DNA of 64,000 bases from Castellaniella sp044508625. GTDB taxonomy: Bacteria > Pseudomonadota > Gammaproteobacteria > Burkholderiales > Burkholderiaceae_B. The position numbers and the translations under genes are program-made. Below are positions 30,278-38,527 of the stretch, in pieces; position 1 is the first letter of the stretch; every line of letters starts with the position of its first letter. The stretch is taken from positions 1 to 64,000 of the forward strand of contig JBIQHJ010000006.1 in NCBI GenBank assembly GCA_044508625.1, given 5' to 3'. The notes under the pieces were generated by a model. That model was not told where the DNA came from, did not search any database, and saw only the letters and a program-made list of their open reading frames with translations.

Positions 30278-31442
30278 GATCCGTCCCCCGCGGCGTCGCC
30301 TCCAGGATCTTGAGGTCGGCCCTGTCCCAATACATGACGATGGACTGCCCGATGGCGAACCGGGAGGCCGCGCCGATCGACGACTTGACGATGAACGTCC
30401 GGCCGTCGCCCAGCGACACGCTCATCCGGTATTGCTCGCCGAGGAACATGAGATCGGCGACGGTCCCCTCGAGCCGGTTGAGGCCGGCCGGATGGCCCGC
30501 GGGCAGCTCGTCCGGCGACACGCAGGCCTTGACGTTCTCGGGCCGCAGCGAGGCGACGATGCGCAGCCCCTTTTCCAGGGCCGCCCCGGCCGGCGCCACC
30601 GCCTCGGCCCGGGTGCCGTCGTCCAGCGCCACGCGGACGGTGCCGCCGCCCGCGTCCTCGACCACGCCCGGCAGCAGGTTGCTCTCGCCGACGAAGGTCG
30701 CCACGTAGGAATCCCGCGGGTTCCGGTAGATCTCGTCGGGCGAGCCGATCTGGCTGATCTCGCCGTTGCGGTACACGGCGATCCGGTCGGACATCGTGAG
30801 CGCCTCGTTCTGGTCGTGCGTGACGTACACGATGGTGACCTTCAGTTCCCGATGGATGCGCCGGATCTCGATCTGCAGCGTCTCGCGCAGCTTGCGGTCC
30901 AGGGCCCCGAGAGGCTCGTCCATCAGGACGATCGAGGGCTCGAACACCAGGGCCCGGCTCAGGGCGACCCGCTGCTGCTGGCCGCCCGAGAGCTGGCTGG
31001 GCCTGCGGTTGGCGAAGTCGGCGAGCTGGACGAGCTCGAGGGCGCCGCGGACCTTTTCACGGATCTCGTGCTTGGGCCTCTTGCGGCACAGCAGCGGATA
31101 CGCGATGTTTTCCGCCACCGTCATGTGCGGGAACAAGGCGTACTGCTGGAAGACGACGCCGATCCCCCGCCGGTGGGGCGGGAGCGTGTCGATGCGATTG
31201 CCCGCCAGCCAGATCGAGCCTTCGCTGGGCGACTCGAATCCCGCCAGCATCATCAGCGTGGTCGTCTTTCCGGATCCGGAAGGACCGAGCAAGGTCAGGA
31301 ATTCTCCCTTGCGGATGTCCAGGTCCAGATTGCGGACGGCCAGCGCATCGCCGTCGTAGGTCTTGGAGACGTTCCTGAAACGAACCAGCACGTCGCCTTC
31401 CATTGCCGCACGCTCCGCGGGCGGGTTCGAGCCACCTTCCAT
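30258..31442 (-). CDS. polyamine-type ABC transporter ATP-binding protein (PotA-like)
   Basis: A 394-aa ATPase of the MalK/PotA class. Walker A GPSGSGKTT, signature LSGGQQQRVALSRAL, Walker B IVLMDEPLGALD and the switch His in YVTHDQNEAL are all present. A C-terminal TOBE regulatory region covers about the last 110 residues. The frame opens with TTG at 31478, but I choose ATG at 31442, which has GGAAAGGG six bases upstream; another ATG is at 31403. It lies between the binding-protein and PotC-like genes. Confidence 0.92.
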   Translation of the reverse strand: MEGGSNPPAERAAMEGDVLVRFRNVSKTYDGDALAVRNLDLDIRKGEFLTLLGPSGSGKTTTLMMLAGFESPSEGSIWLAGNRIDTLPPHRRGIGVVFQQYALFPHMTVAENIAYPLLCRKRPKHEIREKVRGALELVQLADFANRRPSQLSGGQQQRVALSRALVFEPSIVLMDEPLGALDRKLRETLQIEIRRIHRELKVTIVYVTHDQNEALTMSDRIAVYRNGEISQIGSPDEIYRNPRDSYVATFVGESNLLPGVVEDAGGGTVRVALDDGTRAEAVAPAGAALEKGLRIVASLRPENVKACVSPDELPAGHPAGLNRLEGTVADLMFLGEQYRMSVSLGDGRTFIVKSSIGAASRFAIGQSIVMYWDRADLKILEATPRGTDHEARSK

Positions 31443-31462
31443 GACTGCCCTTTCCAATCGTT

Positions 31463-32500
31463 TCAGCGCGAGACCCAATCCTGGAACCTGGCGTTCAGCT
31501 CATCGCCGTTGCGCAGCCAGAATTCGGCATCCGAGGCCACGGCATGCTGCAGATGCTCTTTGGTGGTCGGCATCTGGTCGCTCAGGGACTGCGGGATCAG
31601 GGCGTACGCCTTCTGGTTGGCCACGCCGTACGTGATGTGCTTCATGAACACGGCCTGCCGTTCCGGGTCGAGCGCAAACTTGATGTACTGCTTGGCGGCC
31701 TCCTTGTTGGGGCTGCCCTTGAGGATGGTCCAGCTATCCCACTGGAGGTAGTATCCCGCCTCCCAGACCAGCTTGAGCTTGTTGCCGGCCGCATTGGCGT
31801 CCGCCGTCCTCCCGTTCCAGGTGCTGCCGATGGCGCACTCGCCCGACAGCAGGTTCTGGATCTGCTGCGTGCCCGATTCCCACCAGACGATGTCCTTCTT
31901 GATTTCGCCCAGCTTGCTGAAGGCGCGCTCGACCCCCTTGTCGGTGTCCAGGATCTTGTAGATCTCCTCCTTGGTCGCCCCATCGGCCAGCAGCGCGGCG
32001 ATCAGCGTCTCGGGATGCTTGCGCAGGCAGCGCTTGCCGGGGAATTTCCGGGTGTCCCAGAAATCCTTCCAGGACCCGGGCCCCTCCTTGAGCACATTGG
32101 CGTTGTAGGTCAGCACGGTCCCCGCGAATTCGGAGGCGATGCCGCATTCCGACACCGTATTGGGCAGGAGGTCGTCCACCGGCAGGCCGGCCAGGTCGAT
32201 CTTTTCGAACAGGCCCTCGCTGCAGCCGATCGTCATGTTGCCCAGGTCCGTCTGCGCAACGTCCCAGACGACGTGCCCGCTCGCGACCTGCGAGCGCACC
32301 TTGCCGATGGATCCGTCGGACAGGCTTTCATTCACCTTGATGCCCGTCTTGGCCTCGAACGGCTCCCAATAGGCGGCGCGATAGGCGGCCGCGTCGGCCC
32401 CGCCATACGACGAGACGTTGAGCTCGGCCGCCCCGGCGTGCATCGAGAGCCCGGCGACTGCCAGCGCCACGGCGGACAATGCTGTTTTCGTACCAATCAT
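31463..32500 (-). CDS. polyamine-type ABC transporter substrate-binding protein (PotD-like)
   Basis: A 345-aa periplasmic binding protein with a signal peptide (TKTALSAVALAVAGLSMHAGAA). The mature protein opens ELNVSSYGGADAAAYR, typical of the spermidine/putrescine binding cluster (family 1). Two lobes and the hinge segments are complete; the C-terminal QWDSWTILKGSPNKEAAKQ is also family-like. The frame could start at GTG 32518, but ATG 32500 with GGGGTG upstream is better. A 128-bp gap separates it from the PotB-like gene, so an internal promoter or processing site is possible. Confidence 0.9.
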   Translation of the reverse strand: MIGTKTALSAVALAVAGLSMHAGAAELNVSSYGGADAAAYRAAYWEPFEAKTGIKVNESLSDGSIGKVRSQVASGHVVWDVAQTDLGNMTIGCSEGLFEKIDLAGLPVDDLLPNTVSECGIASEFAGTVLTYNANVLKEGPGSWKDFWDTRKFPGKRCLRKHPETLIAALLADGATKEEIYKILDTDKGVERAFSKLGEIKKDIVWWESGTQQIQNLLSGECAIGSTWNGRTADANAAGNKLKLVWEAGYYLQWDSWTILKGSPNKEAAKQYIKFALDPERQAVFMKHITYGVANQKAYALIPQSLSDQMPTTKEHLQHAVASDAEFWLRNGDELNARFQDWVSR

Positions 32501-32628
32501 GATGTTCACCCCACTCACAAATCAAATCGTTCATATCCGGCGCGATGCCGGGACGGTCCCATTGCCACTTCCTCCATGTCGCTACCTCCGGTCCTCCTCC
32601 GATGCTCCCGCCGCGGCGGGATGGATGA

Positions 32629-33852
32629 TCATCTGGCCTTGTTCACTCCCACGAACTTGTTGACCAGCGCGAATGCAATCAAGGTGAATGCGAGCAGCCA
32701 CACCCCCAGGGACGCGGCCATCCCCCAGTTGGCGTTCTGGTCCGTGAAATACGCGATGTAATAGCTGACCATCTGGTCGTGCGGGCCGCCCAGGAACATC
32801 GGCGTGATGTAGAACCCGAGGGCCAGCACCCCGACCAGGACGATCCCGGCGCCCACGCCCGGCATGGTCTGGGGCAGGTACACCGAATAGAACGCATACA
32901 GGGGATTGGCCCCCAGGGACAGCGCCGCGCGCGTGTAGATGGGCGAGATACCCCGCATGACGGAATAGATCGACAGCACCATGAACGGCAGGAGGATCTG
33001 CACCATCCCCACGTACAGCGCGCCGCGTGTATACAACATCGATATGGGCGCGGTGATGACGCCAAGCTGGGCGAGGACGGCGTTGGCGATCCCGTCCTTG
33101 GAAAATATGACGATCCACGCCAGCGTGCGCACCAGCAGCGAGGTCCAGAACGGGGTGAGCACCAGGCCCAGCAGCACCAGGCGCAGGACCTTGCCCCGCG
33201 CGCTCGCCAGCAGATAGGCCAGCGGATACCCGAGCACGAGGCACACGGCGGTCACGATGGCGGATATCCAGAACGTCCGCAGCAGCGTGTTCGAATAGGC
33301 GGCGCTGCCGGCGTCGCTGGCGTCCCCGTATCTGGTGCCGGTCAGACCGATCGTGCTGCGCAGGAAGAACGAGGTGAGGCTGGAGGACTCGCGATGGATC
33401 AGCCGCCAGATCTCCGGCTCGCCCCACTTGGCGTCGATGCCCGTCAGCGCCTCCCGGTAGGATGGCACGTCCTCGCGCGGCATCCTGCGCACGGTCTTGT
33501 TGATCAGCGCCATCGAGCCCGGCTGCTGGTAATTCAGGCGCCTCGAGAGGACGAACAGGTCCTGGGTGCCCTTCGCCTGCCTGAGATCCGCGGCCAGCCC
33601 CGCGTAGACGTCCTCGCCGGGCAGGCCGTCGCCGGACCAGCCCTGGATGGCCGCCGTCGTGCGGGGCAGCGTGTCGGGCACCACGGCGTTGTCCACGCTC
33701 TTGTACAGGAAGAATGCGATGGCCGAGATGAATGTGAGGCACACGAAGGCGACCGCCGGCAGCATGAGGAGAGCGGCGCCGAAGGCCTTTCTCCGTTCGT
33801 TCCTCCGGTATTCTTTTTTCAGTGTCCGCCAGTGGCCGTTCGTGTTCATCAT
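32629..33852 (-). CDS. PotB-like ABC permease with large periplasmic insert
   Basis: A 407-aa permease, about 120 residues longer than ordinary PotB/YdcU proteins. Helix 1 is FGAALLMLPAVAFVCLTFIS, then about 150 residues (TLPRTTAAIQGW... to NTLLRTFW) lie outside the membrane before five further helices. The EAA loop is AALSLGANPLYAFYSVYLPQ. The frame starts at GTG 33879; the ATG at 33852 is preferred. It is the first transporter gene after the aminotransferase. The insert could contact the binding protein, which is inference. Confidence 0.86.
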   Translation of the reverse strand: MMNTNGHWRTLKKEYRRNERRKAFGAALLMLPAVAFVCLTFISAIAFFLYKSVDNAVVPDTLPRTTAAIQGWSGDGLPGEDVYAGLAADLRQAKGTQDLFVLSRRLNYQQPGSMALINKTVRRMPREDVPSYREALTGIDAKWGEPEIWRLIHRESSSLTSFFLRSTIGLTGTRYGDASDAGSAAYSNTLLRTFWISAIVTAVCLVLGYPLAYLLASARGKVLRLVLLGLVLTPFWTSLLVRTLAWIVIFSKDGIANAVLAQLGVITAPISMLYTRGALYVGMVQILLPFMVLSIYSVMRGISPIYTRAALSLGANPLYAFYSVYLPQTMPGVGAGIVLVGVLALGFYITPMFLGGPHDQMVSYYIAYFTDQNANWGMAASLGVWLLAFTLIAFALVNKFVGVNKAR

Positions 33853-33891
33853 GCCGCACATTCGTCGCTGTCGCCGCACCCGCCGCGGTCC

Positions 33892-35232
33892 TCAGGGGCC
33901 CTGCAGCCCCAGTTCCCTCGAAAAGCCGCGCATTCCGGCCTCGAGGCGTTCCAGCAGGACGTCGATCTCCTTTTCCGTGATGGTCAGGGGCGGCGATATG
34001 ATGACCGCATTGTTGTAGGGCGCCACGCCGGCGGGATAGACGATGAGCTTTGCCTCGAAGCAATGGGCGACGAATTTCCTGGCCGCCTCGATCTCCGTCG
34101 CCAGGGGCACCCGGTTCCCGGGGTCGGCCAGCAGCTCGAATCCCCACAGCAGGCCGCGTCCCCGGACGTCGGCCATCCAGGGATGCGCGAGCGACAGGCG
34201 CCGGAGACCCGCCTCGAGCTGCGCGCCGCGGGCCCGCACATTGTCCAGGATCCTCCTTTCCTGCATGTAGCGCACCACGGCCAGGCAGACGGCGGATCCG
34301 AGCGGGTTGCCGCTGAACGTATGGCCCTGGGGCTGCGCATGGCGGTAGGTTTCCGATACCCGGTTGTGGTAGAGGACGGCGCCCATCGGCGTATAGCCCG
34401 AGCTCATGCCCTTGGCCGTCACGATCATGTCCGGGATCACGCGGTCGTGCTCGCAGCCGAACCACGTGCCCGTGCGGCACAGGCCCGTGATGACCTCGTC
34501 GGCGATCAGCAGGACATCGTATTTGTCGCAAAGCGCCCTCAGGCCCGACAGGTAGCCGTCGGGAGGCGTCAGCGCGCCGCCCGCGGCGCCCACGATGGGC
34601 TCGACGATGATGCCGGCGGTGGTGTCCGCGCGCTCGGCGAGCACCCGTTCCCACTGGGCCAGTATCTCGCCCAGGTACTCGGCCTCGGTCTGCCGGGCGC
34701 GGAACGAGTAGGGCGTCACCCCCAGGGCGAAGCCATGCAGCAGGCTGCCGTAGTCCTTGCGGCGGCTCGCGTGGCCCGACATGGAAAGAGAGCCCATGGT
34801 CATGCCGTGGTAGCTGATGCTCTGCCCCAGCACGTCGACCTTGCGCGGCCGGCCCTTGGTTTCCCAATAATGGATGGCCGAGCGCAGGGCGAGCTCGGTG
34901 CCCTCCGATCCGCTATTGACGAGGAAGGCCCAGTCGAATCCCTCGGGCGCGAGCCCGACGAGGGCCTCGATCAGCGCCCCCTTGCTGCGGCTGTTGAACT
35001 GCGTCCGGTAGGCGAAGCATATCCTGCCCGCCTGCTCGCGCATGGCCTCGAGGATCTCCGGCACCCCATGGCCCAGGGACACGGCCATGGGCCCGGCGGA
35101 GCCGTCCAGGTAGTCCTTGCCATCCTCGTCGTAGATGAAGACCCCTTCCGCCCGGTCCGCGTACGGCAGCTTCGGCGTCACCGCCAGGTTCACGCGGGAA
35201 TGGACCCCGGCATCGGGTAAGCTCGTATTCAT
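33892..35232 (-). CDS. class III (omega) aminotransferase
   Basis: A 446-aa PLP-dependent aminotransferase of the subgroup that acts on omega- or beta-amino groups. The cofactor region has LIADEVITGLCRTG (about 208-221) and the Schiff-base Lys in MIVTAKGMSSGYTPMG (about 240-255). VNSGSEGTELALR is the phosphate-binding segment. The start at 35232 (MNTSLPDAG...) is well defined; the frame upstream reads through the next gene. It lies 29 bp after the BKACE gene and 39 bp before the PotB-like gene, so it probably handles the imported amine. Confidence 0.92.
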   Translation of the reverse strand: MNTSLPDAGVHSRVNLAVTPKLPYADRAEGVFIYDEDGKDYLDGSAGPMAVSLGHGVPEILEAMREQAGRICFAYRTQFNSRSKGALIEALVGLAPEGFDWAFLVNSGSEGTELALRSAIHYWETKGRPRKVDVLGQSISYHGMTMGSLSMSGHASRRKDYGSLLHGFALGVTPYSFRARQTEAEYLGEILAQWERVLAERADTTAGIIVEPIVGAAGGALTPPDGYLSGLRALCDKYDVLLIADEVITGLCRTGTWFGCEHDRVIPDMIVTAKGMSSGYTPMGAVLYHNRVSETYRHAQPQGHTFSGNPLGSAVCLAVVRYMQERRILDNVRARGAQLEAGLRRLSLAHPWMADVRGRGLLWGFELLADPGNRVPLATEIEAARKFVAHCFEAKLIVYPAGVAPYNNAVIISPPLTITEKEIDVLLERLEAGMRGFSRELGLQGP

Positions 35233-35261
35233 GGCGTTTGCGCCCCTCTCATGAAATGCAA

Positions 35262-36194
35262 TCAGAAATCGACCTCGCCGCCGCCCTTGAGCCGCAGCAG
35301 CGCGCGCGCCTCGTCGGGGGTGGCCACCTCGAGATTGAGGGCCTCGAGTATGGTGCGGATGCGGTTCACCTGCTCGGCGTTGGAGGCGGCGAGCTGCCCC
35401 GGCCCGATCCACAGCGAATCCTCCAGGCCCACGCGCACATTGGCCCCCATGGCCGCGCCGATGGTGGCCAGCGGGATCTGGTTGCGCCCGGCGCCCAGGA
35501 TGGACCACTGGTAGTCGTCGCCGAACAGCCGGTCAGCCGTGCGGCGCATGTGCATCAGGTCCTCGGGGTCGGGCCCGATGCCGCCGAGGATGCCGAACAC
35601 CGACTGGATGAACGGCGGGCTCTGGACCAGGCCCCGGTCGACGAAATGCGCCAGGTTGTAGAGATGCCCGATGTCGTAGCATTCGAACTCGAAGCGGGTG
35701 CCGTTCTCGGTGCCCTTGCGCAGGATCGTCTCGATGTCCCGGTAGGTGTTCTTGAAGATCAGGTCGCGGCTGTTTTCCAGGTGCTGGCGCTCCCATTCGT
35801 GGCGAAAGGTCTTGAAGCGATCCAGCATGGGGAACAGGCCGAAATTCATCGAGCCCATGTTCAGGGACGCGAGCTCGGGCTTGAAATGCATGGCGGGGCG
35901 CATGCGCTCCTCGACGCCCATGTGGGGGCTGCCGCCGGTCGTGATGTTGATCACGGCATCGGTGGCCGCCTTGATCCTGCCGAGGAAGGGGCGAAAATGC
36001 TCGGGATCCTGCGAAGGCCTGCCGTCCACGGGATCGCGCGCGTGCAGGTGCAGGATGGCCGCGCCCGCCCGGGCCGCGCCGATGGCCGCCTCGGCGATCT
36101 CGTCCGCGCTCACCGGCAGGTGCGGCGACATGCTGGGGGTATGGATGGCGCCCGTGACGGCACAGGTGATAATGGCCTTTCTCTTGTTCGCCAT
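35262..36194 (-). CDS. beta-keto acid cleavage enzyme (BKACE / 3-keto-5-aminohexanoate cleavage family)
   Basis: A 310-aa TIM-barrel enzyme of the BKACE family, which transfers the acetyl part of a beta-keto acid to acetyl-CoA to give acetoacetate plus a new CoA ester. The zinc His pair is in AAILHLHARDPVDG (about 45-58). ITCAVTGAIHTPSMSPHLPVS marks the N-terminus (positions 8-28). FGDDYQWSILGAGRNQIP and MGANVRVGLEDSLW contain family-conserved residues. The ATG at 36194 gives MANKRKAI; the frame continues upstream without need. First gene of the operon. Confidence 0.93.
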   Translation of the reverse strand: MANKRKAIITCAVTGAIHTPSMSPHLPVSADEIAEAAIGAARAGAAILHLHARDPVDGRPSQDPEHFRPFLGRIKAATDAVINITTGGSPHMGVEERMRPAMHFKPELASLNMGSMNFGLFPMLDRFKTFRHEWERQHLENSRDLIFKNTYRDIETILRKGTENGTRFEFECYDIGHLYNLAHFVDRGLVQSPPFIQSVFGILGGIGPDPEDLMHMRRTADRLFGDDYQWSILGAGRNQIPLATIGAAMGANVRVGLEDSLWIGPGQLAASNAEQVNRIRTILEALNLEVATPDEARALLRLKGGGEVDF

Positions 36195-36261
36195 GGCTTT
36201 CCTTGTTCGCACGAGAAGCAGTTGACGTACAGTACCGACTTCCGACACCATCTTAAGCAAT

Positions 36262-36278
36262 TGTGATCACAGATCACA
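36262..36278. promoter_or_regulatory. perfect inverted repeat, probable GntR operator
   Basis: TGTGATC-ACA-GATCACA is a perfect 7-bp dyad around a 3-base centre. It ends one base before the GntR start codon and lies 68 bp upstream of the divergent BKACE start. FCD-type GntR proteins bind dyads of this size, so autorepression and control of the operon are likely but untested. Confidence 0.6.
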
Positions 36279-36279
36279 C

Positions 36280-37125
36280 ATGGTGATTACCCTAATGAAG
36301 AAAACGACCAACACCGTGCCGATCCCCCTCAAGCCCGCGCCTCGCTCCGAGACGCTGGGCGCGAACGTGCTGGGCCAGATCAAGGAGCTGCTGCTGACCG
36401 GCCAGGCGCAGCCTGGGGAATCGCTGTCCCTGCGTTCGCTCGCCGAGGCCATGGGGGTCAGCATGATGCCGGTGCGCGAGGCGGTCTACCAACTGGTGGC
36501 CGACCAGGCCCTCGAGGTCGCGCCCAACCGTTCCGTGTGCGTGCCGGTCATGACGGCCGAGCAGTTCGAGGAAATCACCCGGATCCGGCTGCACGTCGAG
36601 GGCTACGCGGTAGAGCAGGCCACCCGCCACGTCACGCCCGCGCTGCTGCGCAGCCTGCGGGACCTCAACGAGGCGCTGTCGCTGCGCATGGGCGAGGGCG
36701 GCGAGAGCCTGGGCCAGGCCATCCTGCTGAACAAGTCCCTGCACTTCCAGTTGTACGAGGCCGCGCGCATGCCCATGCTGCTCAAGATCATCGAGATCCT
36801 GTGGCTGCGCATCGGCCCGGTCCTGAACTACGACCTGAGGGTGGGATCCGAGCGCACGCGCGACCGCATCGCCGTGGGCCACCACGCCCACATGATCGAC
36901 GCCCTCGAGGCCGGCGACGCGGCCGGCGCGCGCGAGGCCCTGTGGCAGGACATCCAGAGCGCCTACCGGCACATCGTGGCCAAGCAATACGCGAGGGACG
37001 GCACCACAGACCGCGCAAGGGCGAACGGGTCCGGCGAGCGCACGGGGACGAACGGATCGGGGGTGGCGAGCGGAGGCGAGGCCGCGGGCGGATCCGGAAC
37101 GGCGGGCGGGGACGGATTGGGCTGA
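36280..37125 (+). CDS. GntR family regulator, FCD type
   Basis: A 281-aa repressor. The winged helix occupies about 25-90 (LRSLAEAMGVSMMPVREAVYQL). The all-helical FCD ligand domain covers about 95-235, with metal-type residues in LNKSLHFQLYEA and GHHAHMIDALEAGD. The last 45 residues are a Gly/Ser/Thr/Ala-rich tail that looks disordered and is unusual for the family. A second possible start is ATG 36295. It is divergent from the BKACE operon and is its obvious regulator. Confidence 0.9.
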   Translation: MVITLMKKTTNTVPIPLKPAPRSETLGANVLGQIKELLLTGQAQPGESLSLRSLAEAMGVSMMPVREAVYQLVADQALEVAPNRSVCVPVMTAEQFEEITRIRLHVEGYAVEQATRHVTPALLRSLRDLNEALSLRMGEGGESLGQAILLNKSLHFQLYEAARMPMLLKIIEILWLRIGPVLNYDLRVGSERTRDRIAVGHHAHMIDALEAGDAAGAREALWQDIQSAYRHIVAKQYARDGTTDRARANGSGERTGTNGSGVASGGEAAGGSGTAGGDGLG

Positions 37126-37157
37126 GGGGGGCGGTGGGCGGACGACACGCCGCGGGC

Positions 37158-38480
37158 TCAGGCGGCCGCGACCGACCGTGCCAATTCTATTTTCGCGGCC
37201 AGGCTCAGCGCGCACGCCAGCAGACGGCGGTCATCATAGGGCCTGGCGCACAGCATCGTGCCCATCGGAAGCCCGCGGCCGTCCAGGCCCGTCGGCATGG
37301 CGACGATGGGGCCGCCCAGCACTGTGAACGGGGTGATGTAGGACGGGTCCCCGGTCTGCATGCCGATGGGAGCGACATCCGGAGTGGCCGGCAGCATCAG
37401 CAGGTCGCAGCGTTCCCATGCGCGCCAGCACAGCACCTGCGCCTCGCGGATCCGGGATTTTTTCTCCAGGTACTCTTGCTCGCCCAAGACCATGCCCCGC
37501 TGGATCGCATCCAGCAGCGGCTGCTCCACGCGGCCTTCGCCGCCGGCAAGGAGATGTCCCTGGGTCTGCGCCAATTCATACTCGAAAACGGTCTTGTGCC
37601 AGGCATTCAGGCAGCTCAAGGAGACGGGCAAGGCCGGCGTTTCCACATGGAAGGCATGGCGGCCGATGGCATCGCATACCGCCGTCATGTGATGCCATGT
37701 CTCGGGACTCGCACTCTCCCGAATCTCGGCGTCGTCCAGGTAGCCAATGGTGAAATCCCCCGCCGGCTGGGCCTGGACGCGCCCTGATCCATGGATTGCC
37801 TCCCACAGGACGAGCACGTCGGCAACCCGGTAGCCAAACCATCCCGGCGTGTCGAACGAGGGCGCGAGAGGCAGGATGCCCTGCATGGACAGCGATTGGG
37901 ACGTCGGCTTGAAAGCCGCGATCCCGCAATACGCGGCCGGGCGAATGACGGACGCCGCGGTCTGCGTCCCTATGCTGCAGGGCACGGTGCCGGACGCCAC
38001 GGCCGCCGCCGAACCGGCGCTCGATCCTCCCGGCGTCCGATCCAGGTCCCAGGGATTCCGAGTCGGCGGAGGGCCGCTGAAATATGCGTATTCCGTGGTG
38101 TGGACCTTGCCCAGGATGATGGCCCCAGCCGCGCGCAGCGAACTCACGATATTGGCGTCCGCGGCGGCGGGCGCGACGGAACGGCGGCTGGGGCTATTGG
38201 CCCGGGTGGGCAATCCGGCCAGGTCGATGATGTCCTTGATGGCGATGGGAATGCCGTGCAGGGGACTGCGGATCGCCCCATCCCGTATTTCCCGCGTGCA
38301 GCGCGCCGCCTGCTCCAAGGCGTCATCCTCATCGACATACAGCCATGCCTTGACGTCAGGATCCTTTTCCTCGATGCGGCGGAGCAGGCGCCTCACGAGT
38401 TCCACCGGCGTATCCGCGCCCCTGCGGAAATCGGCCCCGAGATCCAGGATGGCGCCTGGATCCTGCACATGATTCTTCAT
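37158..38480 (-). CDS. amidase (amidase signature family)
   Basis: A 440-aa Ser-Ser-Lys hydrolase acting on amide bonds. The catalytic Lys is in IPIAIKDIID (about 78-87); the cis-Ser is in TPGGSSAGSAAAVASG (about 149-164). The nucleophile Ser is in GTQTAASVIRPAAYCG (about 170-185), where the usual Gly-Gly-Ser-Ile is Ala-Ala-Ser-Val. The start at 38480 (MKNHVQDPG...) is preferred over an upstream frame overlapping the MFS gene. It is the last gene of the minus-strand island. Substrate unknown. Confidence 0.9.
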   Translation of the reverse strand: MKNHVQDPGAILDLGADFRRGADTPVELVRRLLRRIEEKDPDVKAWLYVDEDDALEQAARCTREIRDGAIRSPLHGIPIAIKDIIDLAGLPTRANSPSRRSVAPAAADANIVSSLRAAGAIILGKVHTTEYAYFSGPPPTRNPWDLDRTPGGSSAGSAAAVASGTVPCSIGTQTAASVIRPAAYCGIAAFKPTSQSLSMQGILPLAPSFDTPGWFGYRVADVLVLWEAIHGSGRVQAQPAGDFTIGYLDDAEIRESASPETWHHMTAVCDAIGRHAFHVETPALPVSLSCLNAWHKTVFEYELAQTQGHLLAGGEGRVEQPLLDAIQRGMVLGEQEYLEKKSRIREAQVLCWRAWERCDLLMLPATPDVAPIGMQTGDPSYITPFTVLGGPIVAMPTGLDGRGLPMGTMLCARPYDDRRLLACALSLAAKIELARSVAAA

Positions 38481-38527
38481 CCCGCCCTCATTCACTGCCC
38501 CGCCTCGCCGGAAATCCGGCTCGAGCG

